In this document: positions 13,889 to 21,783 of the stretch, one piece after another
Position numbering within the stretch: the stretch's first letter is position 1
Layout of the letters: the number at the start of each line of letters is the position of its first letter
Origin: Solimonas flava DSM 18980
GTDB lineage: Bacteria; Pseudomonadota; Gammaproteobacteria; Nevskiales; Nevskiaceae
Direction of reading: 5' to 3'
DNA: 64,000 nucleotides
Assembly (NCBI RefSeq): GCF_000426685.1
Contig: NZ_AUFV01000002.1
Span: 124,001-188,000 of the forward strand
Notes under the pieces: generated by a model
What the model saw: only the letters and a program-made list of their open reading frames with translations
Databases searched by the model: none
Told to the model about the DNA's origin: nothing
Made by a program: the position numbers and the translations under genes

Positions 13889-14302
13889 ATGCACCAGCAA
13901 GTACTCGAAATCGAAGGGCGCGGGCGCGGTTTTACCGACGTGAGCGATGCGGTGCAGCGCGTGGTCGCCGCCAGCGGCGTGCGCACCGGTCTGTGCCATC
14001 TGTTCCTGCAGCACACCTCGGCCTCGCTGTGCCTGACCGAGAACGCCGCGCCGGACGTCCGTGCCGATCTTGAGTCCTGGGCGCAGATGCTGGCGCCGGA
14101 CGGCGAGCGCCGCTACCGCCACGACGACGAGGGGCCCGACGACATGCCGGCGCATATCCGCAGCCTGATCGCCGGCGTCGAGCTGACCGTGCCGATCGGC
14201 GCCGGCCGCCTGCTGCTCGGGACCTGGCAGGGTCTCTACCTCTGGGAGCACCGCCGGTATCCGCTGCGCCGGCGGATCGTGGTGACGATCCACGGCGCCT
14301 GA
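13889..14302 (+). CDS. yjbQ: YjbQ/UPF0047 family protein
   Basis: 137 residues covering the whole UPF0047 fold, with LFLQHTSASLCLTENA, the DDMPAHIRSLIAG motif and LLLGTWQGLYLWEHRR at the end. Members form trimers and show weak thiamine-phosphate synthase activity; the true role is unclear. It is the last chromosomal gene before the tRNA-Ala locus used by the island. Confidence 0.9.
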   Translation: MHQQVLEIEGRGRGFTDVSDAVQRVVAASGVRTGLCHLFLQHTSASLCLTENAAPDVRADLESWAQMLAPDGERRYRHDDEGPDDMPAHIRSLIAGVELTVPIGAGRLLLGTWQGLYLWEHRRYPLRRRIVVTIHGA

Positions 14303-14332
14303 AGGCGCGGCGGCGGAAATTTCATCCGGACA

Positions 14333-14361
14333 CTGGTGTTTTGGGCCGCGATCAGTAGAAT
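14333..14361 (+). promoter_or_regulatory. Probable promoter of the disrupted tRNA-Ala
   Basis: TAGAAT (14356-14361) lies 14 bp before the tRNA 5' half, with a weak -35 (CTGGTG) 17 bp upstream. It would read through the broken 5' half toward the complete tRNA-Ala at 14551. Confidence 0.45.
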
Positions 14362-14375
14362 ACGCGTCCTCGTGT

Positions 14376-14413
14376 GGGGCGGTAGCTCAGCTGGGAGAGC
14401 GTCGCGTTCGCAA
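14376..14413 (+). pseudogene. 5' half of the original tRNA-Ala(CGC), split by the island
   Basis: GGGGCGG acceptor strand, TA, the D arm (GCTC-AGCTGGGA-GAGC) and the anticodon arm up to TTCGCAA are intact, then the sequence departs from tRNA. The matching 3' half is at 56510-56557. Joined at the shared GCGTTCGCAA, the two give a full cloverleaf with acceptor GGGGCGG/CCGCTCC, including the G3-U70 pair that identifies tRNA-Ala. Confidence 0.9.
14404..14413 (+). repeat. Left attachment core (attL)
   Basis: GCGTTCGCAA, anticodon loop plus part of the stem of the disrupted tRNA-Ala. Identical copies lie at 14579-14588 (inside the complete tRNA-Ala) and 56510-56519 (right end). Confidence 0.8.
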
Positions 14414-14550
14414 CGAAAAGTGCGAACTTTTCACCCCCCGAATCAGACTGATTGTTCGGTCTCGCGAGTCCAGCAAGATAGACGTAAGATGTAGTGGCAC
14501 CTTCTGACGGCAGCAGTACACCATCAGAAGTGATGTAAGTTGTTGTTTGT

Positions 14551-14626
<76 letters not shown>

Positions 14627-14703
14627 CTTCAAGCTCATATAACCTCAGCAGAGGGGCGGCTTGAAGGGGTTCCCACAAAGGAAAAAACAACGATTTAGGA
14701 CAG

Positions 14704-14723
14704 TGGTTGCAATTTTGGTTGCA
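14704..14723. repeat. 20-bp end repeat, left copy (likely integrase arm site)
   Basis: TGGTTGCAATTTTGGTTGCA occurs here and again at 56374-56393, near the other end of the island. It is itself two TGGTTGCA octamers separated by ATTT. In the excised circle both copies would flank the joined attachment site, the layout expected for integrase arm-binding sites. Confidence 0.65.
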
Positions 14724-14760
14724 AGGACACTGTCCGGCATGGCCGGACGTTGGAGGCCAT

Positions 14761-16155
14761 GTGGCGATTCACAAGCGAAAGCGCAAAAGCGGCGCGCGTT
14801 ACACCGCCGTTATCCGAGTTGTAGGCCAGCCCACCGAGTCCCAAACCTTCGACAGCCTCAAGCAGGCTGAGCGATGGCATAACTCGCGCCTGGAGCAGAT
14901 CGCGAACGGCAGCAAGGTGCTGGAAAGCCGTGCCCGCACTGCGACGTTGAACGACATCCTGCCGCGATATGCGGAGCAGGTTGCCGCGCATCGCGGCAAG
15001 ACGGTTGCCTGCGGTGTTTCCGAATTGGCAGCGCTCGGACGCCTTTCTGAATCATTCCTGGGCGAAATGCGTGTCGTGGCGATTGATGCCAGCCATGTCG
15101 AAACCTGGCTGGACCAATTCCGAAAGATGGAGAAGCCGGGCGGTGGGCGCTACAAGGAATCCTCGATCAGGCGGAGTCTGGATACGTTCGCCGCCGTCCT
15201 GAACTTCGCCGCCACTGACTTGGGCCTTCACAGGTTCCAGAATCCGTGCCGGTTCATCTCCCCCTCTAAGCGTCCCAAGGGCGCGGACCCACGCGAGCGC
15301 AACCTACGTGAGGGCGAGTTCGAGGAGTTCGAGCGACAGCTGGCGCTCTTTCAGGGCGGATGCTTCGCGGACACCTATCGCTTTCTACTGTTCTCTGGGA
15401 TGCGCCGTACCGAAGCCTTCTTACTTCAAGAGTCATGGGTCAATTGGGAAGACTGCACGATCGCTTTTCCTATCACCAAGACCGGGGCTGAGACGCGAGC
15501 CCTCGCACCTCCGGCGATGGCGTTGCTTCGCCGACTGAAAGTGGGCGAAGACGGGAGGTACTTCAAGTTTCTTCCCGATCGGGTGACCAAGGTCAACGCC
15601 ATTTTGTCGCGACGCACTTCCATCATGATCGCGGCGCGCAGGCTCGACGGCGGGCGATTCGCTGGGGCGATCCAGCTGTTCCTGCTTCTGCCCCGGCTGA
15701 AGAACATCGAGGAACTCCTGACGCTGCGTGCCGACGCGACGGATTGGGGTGCCTGCGTCATCAAGTTCGACAATCCGAGGGGCACCACGCTTCGTAGAAG
15801 GCGAGTTTCGTACGAGGCACTTGAACTGGTGCGGATACTGACGCGGCCTGATCAGAAATCCCTTTTCGACTTCACTGCTGATGAACTGAAGGCCGCGATG
15901 GAGAAATGCCAATGGCATGCCCGCTCAATCGGCACCTTCTCACCTCATATCCTCCGTGCTGCCTTCACGACAGCACTACTTGAAGGCGGTGTGCCGCAGG
16001 CGGTGGTGGGGAAGTTCACCGGCCACCGCGACGCTCGGTCGATTCAGAGATATACCCGGGTCACCTCTCCCAAAGCGGCAAAGATGTTTGGCGCAATGGC
16101 GAAGAAAGGTCTGGACGCGCTGCTGGGCAAAGAAATGCAGACGGTCGTCAGCTAA
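14761..16155 (+). CDS. int: Tyrosine-recombinase integrase
   Basis: 464 residues from the GTG at 14761, chosen because GGAGG lies 4 bp upstream; a TTG at 14707 would run through the repeat. Catalytic residues are visible: Arg I in FSGMRRTEAF, the HxxR box PHILRAAFTT, GHRD and the nucleophile in QRYTRV. The distance between Arg I and the HxxR box is unusually long. The extra segment (LFLLLPRLKNIEELLTLRAD... to EALELVRIL) looks like a second, degenerate copy of the Arg I block. It sits beside the attachment site and should catalyse integration into the tRNA-Ala anticodon loop. Confidence 0.9.
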   Translation: MAIHKRKRKSGARYTAVIRVVGQPTESQTFDSLKQAERWHNSRLEQIANGSKVLESRARTATLNDILPRYAEQVAAHRGKTVACGVSELAALGRLSESFLGEMRVVAIDASHVETWLDQFRKMEKPGGGRYKESSIRRSLDTFAAVLNFAATDLGLHRFQNPCRFISPSKRPKGADPRERNLREGEFEEFERQLALFQGGCFADTYRFLLFSGMRRTEAFLLQESWVNWEDCTIAFPITKTGAETRALAPPAMALLRRLKVGEDGRYFKFLPDRVTKVNAILSRRTSIMIAARRLDGGRFAGAIQLFLLLPRLKNIEELLTLRADATDWGACVIKFDNPRGTTLRRRRVSYEALELVRILTRPDQKSLFDFTADELKAAMEKCQWHARSIGTFSPHILRAAFTTALLEGGVPQAVVGKFTGHRDARSIQRYTRVTSPKAAKMFGAMAKKGLDALLGKEMQTVVS

Positions 16156-16227
16156 TGAGCTATCTGGCTGGCGGTGTATGACGCTGCCAGCGATTGCATT
16201 GATCACGATTGATTGCACTAACGTTGA

Positions 16228-16275
16228 AAAGCGATACAGCCGATCTTGAGGTGGGCTGTATCGCTTTCAGTTTTT
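16228..16275 (+). terminator. Terminator after the integrase gene
   Basis: AAAGCGATACAGCC (16228-16241) pairs perfectly with GGCTGTATCGCTTT (16254-16267) and is followed by TTTTT. It can stop integrase transcripts and, in reverse, those from the opposite gene. Confidence 0.85.
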
Positions 16276-16321
16276 CTTTGCCATCAAGGAGGCGCCGCTA
16301 AGGGGCGCCGGCGGCGATCAA

Positions 16322-16912
16322 TCAGTTCTCGTCGATCCCAATAGCCGTTTCGTTTTCAGCAGTCTCGGCTGCATTGTCCCTGGCCCAGACGATCTGCTCG
16401 CGAAGAAGTGAGTACAACTCGCGCTCGGCAGCTGGCTCCTGATCAATGAGCGCCTCAAAGAGGATGCCACCGATATCGGCGAGTTCCTCACGAGTGGCCT
16501 CCATTTTTCGAGCAGACCAGTCGGCATCCACAAAAAACTGCTTGACCTGATCATAGACACGATCTTGAAGCATCGACGTTGCGACATCGACCTGTTCTTC
16601 ACTGAGGTTGAGCCAGCCATCTTCAGCATCAAAGAACGCACCCACCGGGTAGTCGAGTGGAAAACTGAGTGCGAGTGAGCAGCGCTGCGATCGCGAGCCA
16701 AGCAATTGCACCACGATTCGCGGAATTTCGTGCGCCAGCCCAATAGGCATCGCATCGTCGTAGCAAGAAAAGCTCTTCACAGGAATCAGTGCGAGTGCTC
16801 CGTCACGCATCATCATCGGCGCCATTAGTGGTGGAGCGTAAGGAAAGCTGTCTTGCGCCATGCGCAAAGCCAGAGTGGAGCGAATACTTGATGCGAGTGT
16901 TGCGATTTCCAT
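16322..16912 (-). CDS. Hypothetical protein
   Basis: 196 residues from the ATG at 16912, which has AAGGA 8 bp upstream; a longer frame to 17023 exists. No signal peptide, membrane segment or known domain is recognised. The C-terminal half is acidic and helical (about EEQVDVATSMLQDRV onward) and the chain ends in an acidic tail. The local DNA is much less GC-rich than the chromosome, consistent with recent acquisition. It is convergent with the integrase gene. Confidence 0.5.
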   Translation of the reverse strand: MEIATLASSIRSTLALRMAQDSFPYAPPLMAPMMMRDGALALIPVKSFSCYDDAMPIGLAHEIPRIVVQLLGSRSQRCSLALSFPLDYPVGAFFDAEDGWLNLSEEQVDVATSMLQDRVYDQVKQFFVDADWSARKMEATREELADIGGILFEALIDQEPAAERELYSLLREQIVWARDNAAETAENETAIGIDEN

Positions 16913-17023
16913 GGACATCATCCTTGAGAAATAGATCGGTAAGGGATTCGATTTTTCACTCAAGAGTGGCGATGAAAAGTCGAGGTCCATGGGTATCAAT
17001 ATCCATCTAACCATCGCGGTCAA

Positions 17024-17350
17024 GCTTGTTTTTGGTTAAAAGAGTCGAAAGGGAGGGGGTCAGGAAGTTGATTAAAAACCCCGTAAATTCCGACAAAATC
17101 CTCGGACTTTTCTAATTCGGGGCGCGTCAAACGAGGGGTGAGTCTGTAGCGACTCGTTGACAGGCGTGCGCGCTGGTTTTTCTAAGAAACGCGCTAGGCA
17201 GACAATGGTCTGGTTCCTAAATGTCGAATTTCGATGAACCGTGCTCTGTGCGTGACTGTGCCGTCGTACTTTGTGGATCGCGAGCCTTGATCAAGTTCGT
17301 GCCCGCGAGCAGTCCAAAATCCTTCGGCGTGTCCGAAGCGATGGATGCAG
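17024..17350. other. Gene-free gap
   Basis: No ribosome-site-supported open frame, tRNA or clear repeat was seen. It separates the hypothetical gene from the strong terminator hairpin that closes the next region. Confidence 0.4.
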
Positions 17351-17396
17351 AAAACCCCCTCCCGCCCATGCCGAAGCACGAGCGGGAGGGGTTTTC
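17351..17396 (-). terminator. Strong hairpin terminator, usable in both directions
   Basis: AAAACCCCCTCCCGC (17351-17365) pairs with GCGGGAGGGGTTTT with only one bulged C. Reading leftward the stem ends in TTTT, so it is well placed to end the candidate minus-strand RNA that lies to its right. Confidence 0.75.
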
Positions 17397-18418
17397 GAGA
17401 ACAACAACAGCTCCTTCACTGTCCTGATAATTGCATTCACTGACCTTCGATCATTCGGCCGTCAAGCCGAACAATCGTTGCAGCACCTTTCCAATGTCGC
17501 TCGTCCGCCCGTCAAGGCATGGAGCTAGCGACAGCCCGCCAAGGCCGTCGCCTGTACCGCTGACCCGTTTACACGGGGTACACGTCGTCGGAGGCGTCAG
17601 CCTCCCTGCGCTTGCGCGCAGTGGGGTCACTTCCCCGAGCGTTTCGTCGCCTGTGCCACCTGCGTTGCCCTTTCGGGGGCTGTCGTCCTTTCGGGACAAC
17701 AGCTCGGCCATTCGGCCGCGCTTCGGCACCCATCTCCCCACCCGGTACAACGCGCTGGTGCCTTCCAGCGCATCGGGGTCGGGGTTTCGGTAGTTAGACG
17801 TGGGCTCTGTTCTCTCTGATCAGTACGCTGTCTGCTCGGTCGTGGTTTGCGCCATCGCGCTCAGCCCTTGCGGGCCTTTCGTCGGTACGAAGCTCCGAAG
17901 CTGACTCGACTACTTCCATCACCACAATTCCTTCACTGCAGATTCGCATCCCCCTGCGGGGACTAGCAGCACTTGATCTACCCGGAAGACGTTGAGGATC
18001 AATACCTCTTCGCCCTATCACCATCCGCTCCACCCGTTACGGCTCGCAGACCTCAACATCGAGGTCCACGTCCGAGTCCGCGTCGTCTCTGCCTTACGGC
18101 ATGGCCACGCTGCATCGTTTCCGATGCAAAGGCTTCTGGAACCGGGCACCGACCGCGCATCCCTTTCGGGGTAGCGCAACCGGGGCGGGAGTTACACCCG
18201 CTTTGCCTACGCCCGCCACACTCGCCATTTCCTACGAGGGGCAGTGTCCTACCCGCACAACTTCGTTCTTCTCAGAACGTTGAGATAGATGAGCGGGACT
18301 ACTCCGACGAACCGTCGGGATTACTCCGCCACACCCCCTCAATGCACGCAGCAAGCGAGTTTCCCGGCACTGCGCGCTAACGACTTCCCCATTGGCGTGG
18401 GGTCCTGCTCGACGACGT

Positions 18419-18759
18419 GGTGTTGGCGCACCCCGATGCCTCCATGCCGGATGGGCTGGAAATCAGCGTCTGTACAGTGTGTGGACGTCGATTTCCCTTG
18501 AAGTTCGGGCTGCGTCGGCGTTGTCACCCTGTGATACCTCCGGATTCCGGAAGCATCGGGGTGCGCCAACACCTCGGCGCTAACCAGACAGTGTTCGGCG
18601 CCGGTACATCGCCTCTCCGGCGAGGCCTGCCGAATCGGCAATCGCGAACCACACACTGTACGGGCCGCTATTTCTCGCCCTCCTTGGATGCCATCCGCAG
18701 TCGCAAGGCGGTACGCCGACCCAGCATCGGCTGGGTCGGCGTACCGCCTCCGAACACTG
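18419..18759. repeat. Interlocked inverted repeats
   Basis: Three long-range inverted pairs overlap in order A-B-A'-C-B'-C'. A is 21 bp perfect (18419-18439 with 18553-18573), B is 13 bp (18472-18484 with 18649-18661), and C is 10 bp (18589-18598 with 18750-18759). A/B and B/C cross each other, so they cannot all form in one simple nested fold. They suggest a pseudoknotted RNA or alternative folds. Confidence 0.75.
18707..18748. repeat. Perfect 19-bp hairpin
   Basis: GGCGGTACGCCGACCCAGC (18707-18725), a 4-nt loop, and its exact complement (18730-18748). It is the strongest simple hairpin in the region, about 90 bp upstream of the next gene and near the presumed 5' end of the candidate RNA. 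There is no T tract, so it is not an obvious terminator. Confidence 0.85.
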
Positions 18760-18834
18760 TGGTGAATAGGAGCTTCTATTAGTTCGTCGCTGGAACAGAG
18801 AAGCGAATTCACGCAATCAAGGAGTTAGACCGCG

Positions 18835-19788
18835 ATGAAAGCGATCGCCACCGATGCCGATTTTCTGATCCCGCAGCACCGCGCTGCCGCCATGTCGTAT
18901 CTGCAGACCCTGGCTGCCACCGGCTATCACTATTGGAATACCGGCTCCGTTCACTATGAGAAGGCCGCCGGGTTTCTGGCCAAGATGAGGGCGTTGTATC
19001 CGATCGACCTGAGCCCCGGCCAGCGGGCCGTCGCTCAGGCCAAGGGTCGCGCCAATGCCTATCTCGTGATGTTTCCGGATGGATCAAAAACCGGCTACAT
19101 CCAGTGGTTTCTCGTGGCCACGCGCGGGCGGCATGCCGTCGATCCACTGACCGGCGAACTGCTCACCGATCAGCCGTTCGCTGACCTGATCCACCAGCGA
19201 GAGAAGATGAAGGATGGCCATCGCATCCCGCTGACCTGGCTGGGCCATTACCGCCTCGTGCAACACCAGCCGGTCCGCGATCCGCGCAAGAAGAAGAGCC
19301 AGAAGCGTGTCTGGACTTGGCGCCTGACCGTCGAAACCTATCGCCAATGGCAGCTTCGACTGGAGCAGGCCGCGAGAATCGGCAACACCGCGCTACGCAA
19401 GGAGATCGAGCCGCTGTTGCGCAGCCCGATGTTCTCCGGCGTCCGCGACGACATCGCCCAACTCGCCGCGCTGGCCGAGGCCGCATTCCGCAAGCAGCAC
19501 AAGTCCGCGGCGTATGTCTCGCCGCTGCCAGCCATGCTGCCGTACATGCCCCGGGTCACCGTGTACCGCGACGGAACACTGTTCTCGCTGGTGGAACAAC
19601 TCCGGCAGCAAGACGCCGACGACAAGGCCCGAGCGATGGCAGCGTCGAGGGCACTTCTGGCCGGAGCTGAACCCCGAATGCAATTCACTCAATCGATGTT
19701 TATGGAGATATCCAATGGCTCTTCTGAAGAAGAAGGTGGTTCTGGTGCCGTACAAGGTCACGCTGCAGGTCGATCAGGCTCTGCATGA
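18835..19788 (+). CDS. Hypothetical protein of mobile-element type
   Basis: 317 residues starting at an ATG with AAGGAG upstream. No domain is recognised with confidence. It has a conserved-looking core (ANAYLVMFPDGSKTGYIQWFLVATRG... AVDPLTGELL), a basic stretch (RDPRKKKSQKRVW) and an acidic, Gly-rich tail. No HUH, Walker or RT motif is visible. It is the first and longest gene of a run of small unknown genes, and lies directly beside the candidate structured RNA, divergent from it. A nucleic-acid-linked role is possible but only inferred from the basic character and context. Confidence 0.6.
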   Translation: MKAIATDADFLIPQHRAAAMSYLQTLAATGYHYWNTGSVHYEKAAGFLAKMRALYPIDLSPGQRAVAQAKGRANAYLVMFPDGSKTGYIQWFLVATRGRHAVDPLTGELLTDQPFADLIHQREKMKDGHRIPLTWLGHYRLVQHQPVRDPRKKKSQKRVWTWRLTVETYRQWQLRLEQAARIGNTALRKEIEPLLRSPMFSGVRDDIAQLAALAEAAFRKQHKSAAYVSPLPAMLPYMPRVTVYRDGTLFSLVEQLRQQDADDKARAMAASRALLAGAEPRMQFTQSMFMEISNGSSEEEGGSGAVQGHAAGRSGSA

Positions 19789-19924
19789 CCGCATGCTCAA
19801 GCTCGAAAAGCTCGCGGCCCAGTACGGTTACGAATTTGATGTGAGCGCTGGACTCGTCGATTCGTTGGTTATGCAGGTGGCCCGTGCCGAGAACCTGTTG
19901 CGCGACAACGGAGCGTCGGCTTAG
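19715..19924 (+). CDS. Small hypothetical protein
   Basis: 69 residues. GGAGA lies 6 bp before the ATG, and the gene overlaps the end of the previous one by 74 bp in another frame. The sequence is a basic start (MALLKKKVVLVPYKV) followed by amphipathic helices (DQALHDRMLKLEKLAAQYGYEF), which could dimerise or bind DNA. No family is recognised. Confidence 0.6.
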   Translation: MALLKKKVVLVPYKVTLQVDQALHDRMLKLEKLAAQYGYEFDVSAGLVDSLVMQVARAENLLRDNGASA

Positions 19925-19965
19925 CCGACGCTCCATCCTATTCACGCGAAATCTGGAGACACCCA

Positions 19966-20283
19966 ATGAACCAGTTCAACGCCGATTTCCCCAATCCGTA
20001 TGCCTTCGATCCGGGCGAAGAGAAGCCTGTCGGCGGCTTCCGCGAAGTGAAGCGCCGCAACGGCGCCGTGTCATATCGCGCGCACTTCACGTACAAGAAG
20101 ACGCGCTATTCAGTGACCTTCCGCACGGACCGCGAAGCCAAGAATTTTCTGGAGTGGGCCGCGCATTTCACCCACTGGGAGGTCCCGTACAAGAAGCGCC
20201 TGAAGCAGTGGGTGGATGACTTTCGCGACGAGTCGGGTTGCCCCGATCTTGAAGGCTGGTATTTCGGTACACAGCCTGCTTGA
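19966..20283 (+). CDS. Small hypothetical protein
   Basis: 105 residues, soluble, rich in aromatic and basic residues. The centre (VKRRNGAVSYRAHFTYKKTRYSVTFRTDREAKNFLEWAAHF) reads as two or three beta strands plus a helix, like the N-terminal AP2/DNA-arm domain of integrases. This resemblance is by eye only. It is third in the small-gene run with short gaps, likely co-transcribed. Confidence 0.6.
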   Translation: MNQFNADFPNPYAFDPGEEKPVGGFREVKRRNGAVSYRAHFTYKKTRYSVTFRTDREAKNFLEWAAHFTHWEVPYKKRLKQWVDDFRDESGCPDLEGWYFGTQPA

Positions 20284-20412
20284 TGGCGACGAGCAGCCCC
20301 TGCCTGGGCTTCCGGGCAGGGGCTTGCGCTCGCTTCAATGGCAACTATTCCCACGGCTGCGAATCTGAGCATGACGCAATCACGCTTGGTCTTCGGAGCA
20401 AAGGGGGATGCC

Positions 20413-20715
20413 ATGAACGACAGTCAGCACACGCCATCGGCACAGGAGGTCGAGCGTGCCATCAAGTGTCTTGAGAAATACGAGAAGGCCGCGAACCCGC
20501 TGGCACTGGCGAGCATCGTGACCTGTCTTGCAGGGCCGGTGCTGCTGTCAGGCTCCGAGTTTCTGGCTGCGTTTCCAGATCTAGTTCCGGTTCTGTACAT
20601 CGTGATGCTGGTGGCCTGGCTCAACGGATACACGATCCTGATCGCTCGCCATCATGCGCTGCACGCACGCCGCTTACTGTCAAAGGCGCAAGCCACATCA
20701 AACCCGCTTCTATAG
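20413..20715 (+). CDS. Small membrane protein
   Basis: 100 residues from the ATG at 20413, which follows AAGGGGG; a longer frame begins at 20338. Two hydrophobic segments (about residues 33-50 and 57-78) suggest two inner-membrane helices with a short soluble N-terminus and a basic His-rich C-terminus. Function unknown. Confidence 0.55.
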   Translation: MNDSQHTPSAQEVERAIKCLEKYEKAANPLALASIVTCLAGPVLLSGSEFLAAFPDLVPVLYIVMLVAWLNGYTILIARHHALHARRLLSKAQATSNPLL

Positions 20716-20968
20716 TCGCGCTGCCGCTGGCACAGCTCTCGTGTCATACGGCAAAGTGTAGGGAGCGCGGGCACGCTCATTCGCGCGTTCCACACGAACG
20801 CTGGCTGGCATCAAGTGCCGTCCGACGCCTCGCGGCTACGCCACGAGCCGACGGCGCCGCCAATAGCGGCGCGCTCCGCGTCGATACTTGACCCCAGCCT
20901 CCCACGGGCCTCCCGGCCGCCGTTGACATCTCGCGCCACCTTCCGCGCGAGAGCCATCCGGAGGCCTC

Positions 20969-21142
20969 ATGAAGCTATTTCAGATTCTTGTATCCGCACT
21001 GCGATTGGCTGTTCGCCTGTTTCGGCGCCCGATCGTGATCGTCGTTTACCGCCCAGCCATCGTACAGCGGTTTCGGAGCTTTTCACCTGTCCGGCTGACG
21101 GCGGCGGAGGCGGCTCGCTATGGCCAACTCTCTCTTCTTTAG
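20969..21142 (+). CDS. Very small hydrophobic/basic protein
   Basis: 57 residues preceded by a perfect GGAGG 4 bp before the ATG. The N-terminus (MKLFQILVSALRLAVRLFRRPIVIVVYRP) alternates hydrophobic and arginine residues and could form an amphipathic membrane-associated helix. There is no recognisable family. The rest of the 20716-21196 stretch shows no other gene. Confidence 0.4.
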   Translation: MKLFQILVSALRLAVRLFRRPIVIVVYRPAIVQRFRSFSPVRLTAAEAARYGQLSLL

Positions 21143-21196
21143 TTTGTGCCGATGCCGCGTTCTCGCCACATCGGTCACGTCGCCGGAGACATTGCA

Positions 21197-21769
21197 GTGA
21201 GCCGGCGCTGGATCGCGATGGGCTTGGCTCTGTTCTTTGGCGTGCTTGGCCTTCAGTGGTTTTACCTGGGACGATTCCGCCGCGGATTTCTTTATGTCGG
21301 CCTCGGGCTCTTCGGCATCTCGCTCTATGTCGGCGTGATCGATGCGATCCGATGGATTCGGCTGTCCGACATCGAATTCGAGCGCCGATATGGCCGCGGT
21401 CGGTACACCGAGCGCCGGCGACATCAACGTCTCTACACTGTACAGAAGGATCATTTCCTCAGACTGGACTATCGCGATGTCGATCGACTGCGCAGGGAGT
21501 GGAAGGTTGACGTATACGACCCCGCATACGGAACACCCCGCGCCGAGTCCGAACGGTGGTCAGACGAAGCACCGGTGATCAATCCTGCCACCGGCCTGCT
21601 GATGCTCGGCGGTATCGGGGGCATCGATGCCGGCGGACACTTCTACGGAACCGGATTCGAGCAGGACGATCTGAGTCACTGGCATCGTGACGATGACGCA
21701 TTCGGCCGGAACGCGGACGATACGCATCGCGGCATAGACGACAGTCCGTTCAAGCCCTGGGAACCCTGA
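21197..21769 (+). CDS. TM2-domain membrane protein
   Basis: 190 residues from a GTG at 21197, chosen because GGAGAC lies 6 bp upstream (upstream starts at 21146 and 21152 lack a ribosome site). Residues 6-50 form a TM2-type hairpin: two helices around FFGVLGLQWFYLGRFRRGFLYVGLGLF, then the usual DAIRWIRLSD. The C-terminal 120 residues are soluble, acidic and unrelated to anything I know, with a Gly-rich patch (LLMLGGIGGIDAGGHF). Membrane location is clear, role unknown. Confidence 0.7.
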   Translation: MSRRWIAMGLALFFGVLGLQWFYLGRFRRGFLYVGLGLFGISLYVGVIDAIRWIRLSDIEFERRYGRGRYTERRRHQRLYTVQKDHFLRLDYRDVDRLRREWKVDVYDPAYGTPRAESERWSDEAPVINPATGLLMLGGIGGIDAGGHFYGTGFEQDDLSHWHRDDDAFGRNADDTHRGIDDSPFKPWEP

Positions 21770-21783
21770 TCAGGAGGCATGGT

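Larger units (their letters stand above)
17351..18790 (-). ncRNA. Candidate large structured noncoding RNA
   Basis: About 1.4 kb without a convincing gene, packed with local hairpins. On the minus strand many loops are GNRA tetraloops: GAAA at 18118-18121 (7-bp stem) and about 17671-17674; GAGA at 18270-18273 (6-bp stem); GTAA at 18094-18097 and 17569-17572; GCAA at 17868-17871 and 17612-17615. On the plus strand the same loops are TTTC, TCTC, TTAC and TTGC, which are not stable classes. In the 10-bp stem 17679-17688/17694-17703 the single mismatch is G-U only if the minus strand is the RNA. A strong leftward terminator lies at 17351-17396. It matches no family I can name; GOLLD, ROOL, OLE and HEARO are comparable in kind. 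The 5' end is a guess. Confidence 0.6.

Noticed and set aside
17451-17750. 99-residue minus-strand frame inside the hairpin-rich region
   Set aside because: It runs through several strong hairpins, has no ribosome site and has a composition like translated structured RNA. Similarity of such frames between genomes could reflect RNA conservation.
18370-18600. Integron attC-like pattern (GCGCTAAC repeated near 18374 and 18578 with inverted repeats)
   Set aside because: No integron integrase, no cassette genes and no clear R'/R'' core pair.
17351-18790. Group II or group I intron
   Set aside because: No reverse transcriptase or homing endonuclease nearby and no domain V-like or P/Q/R/S core was found by eye.
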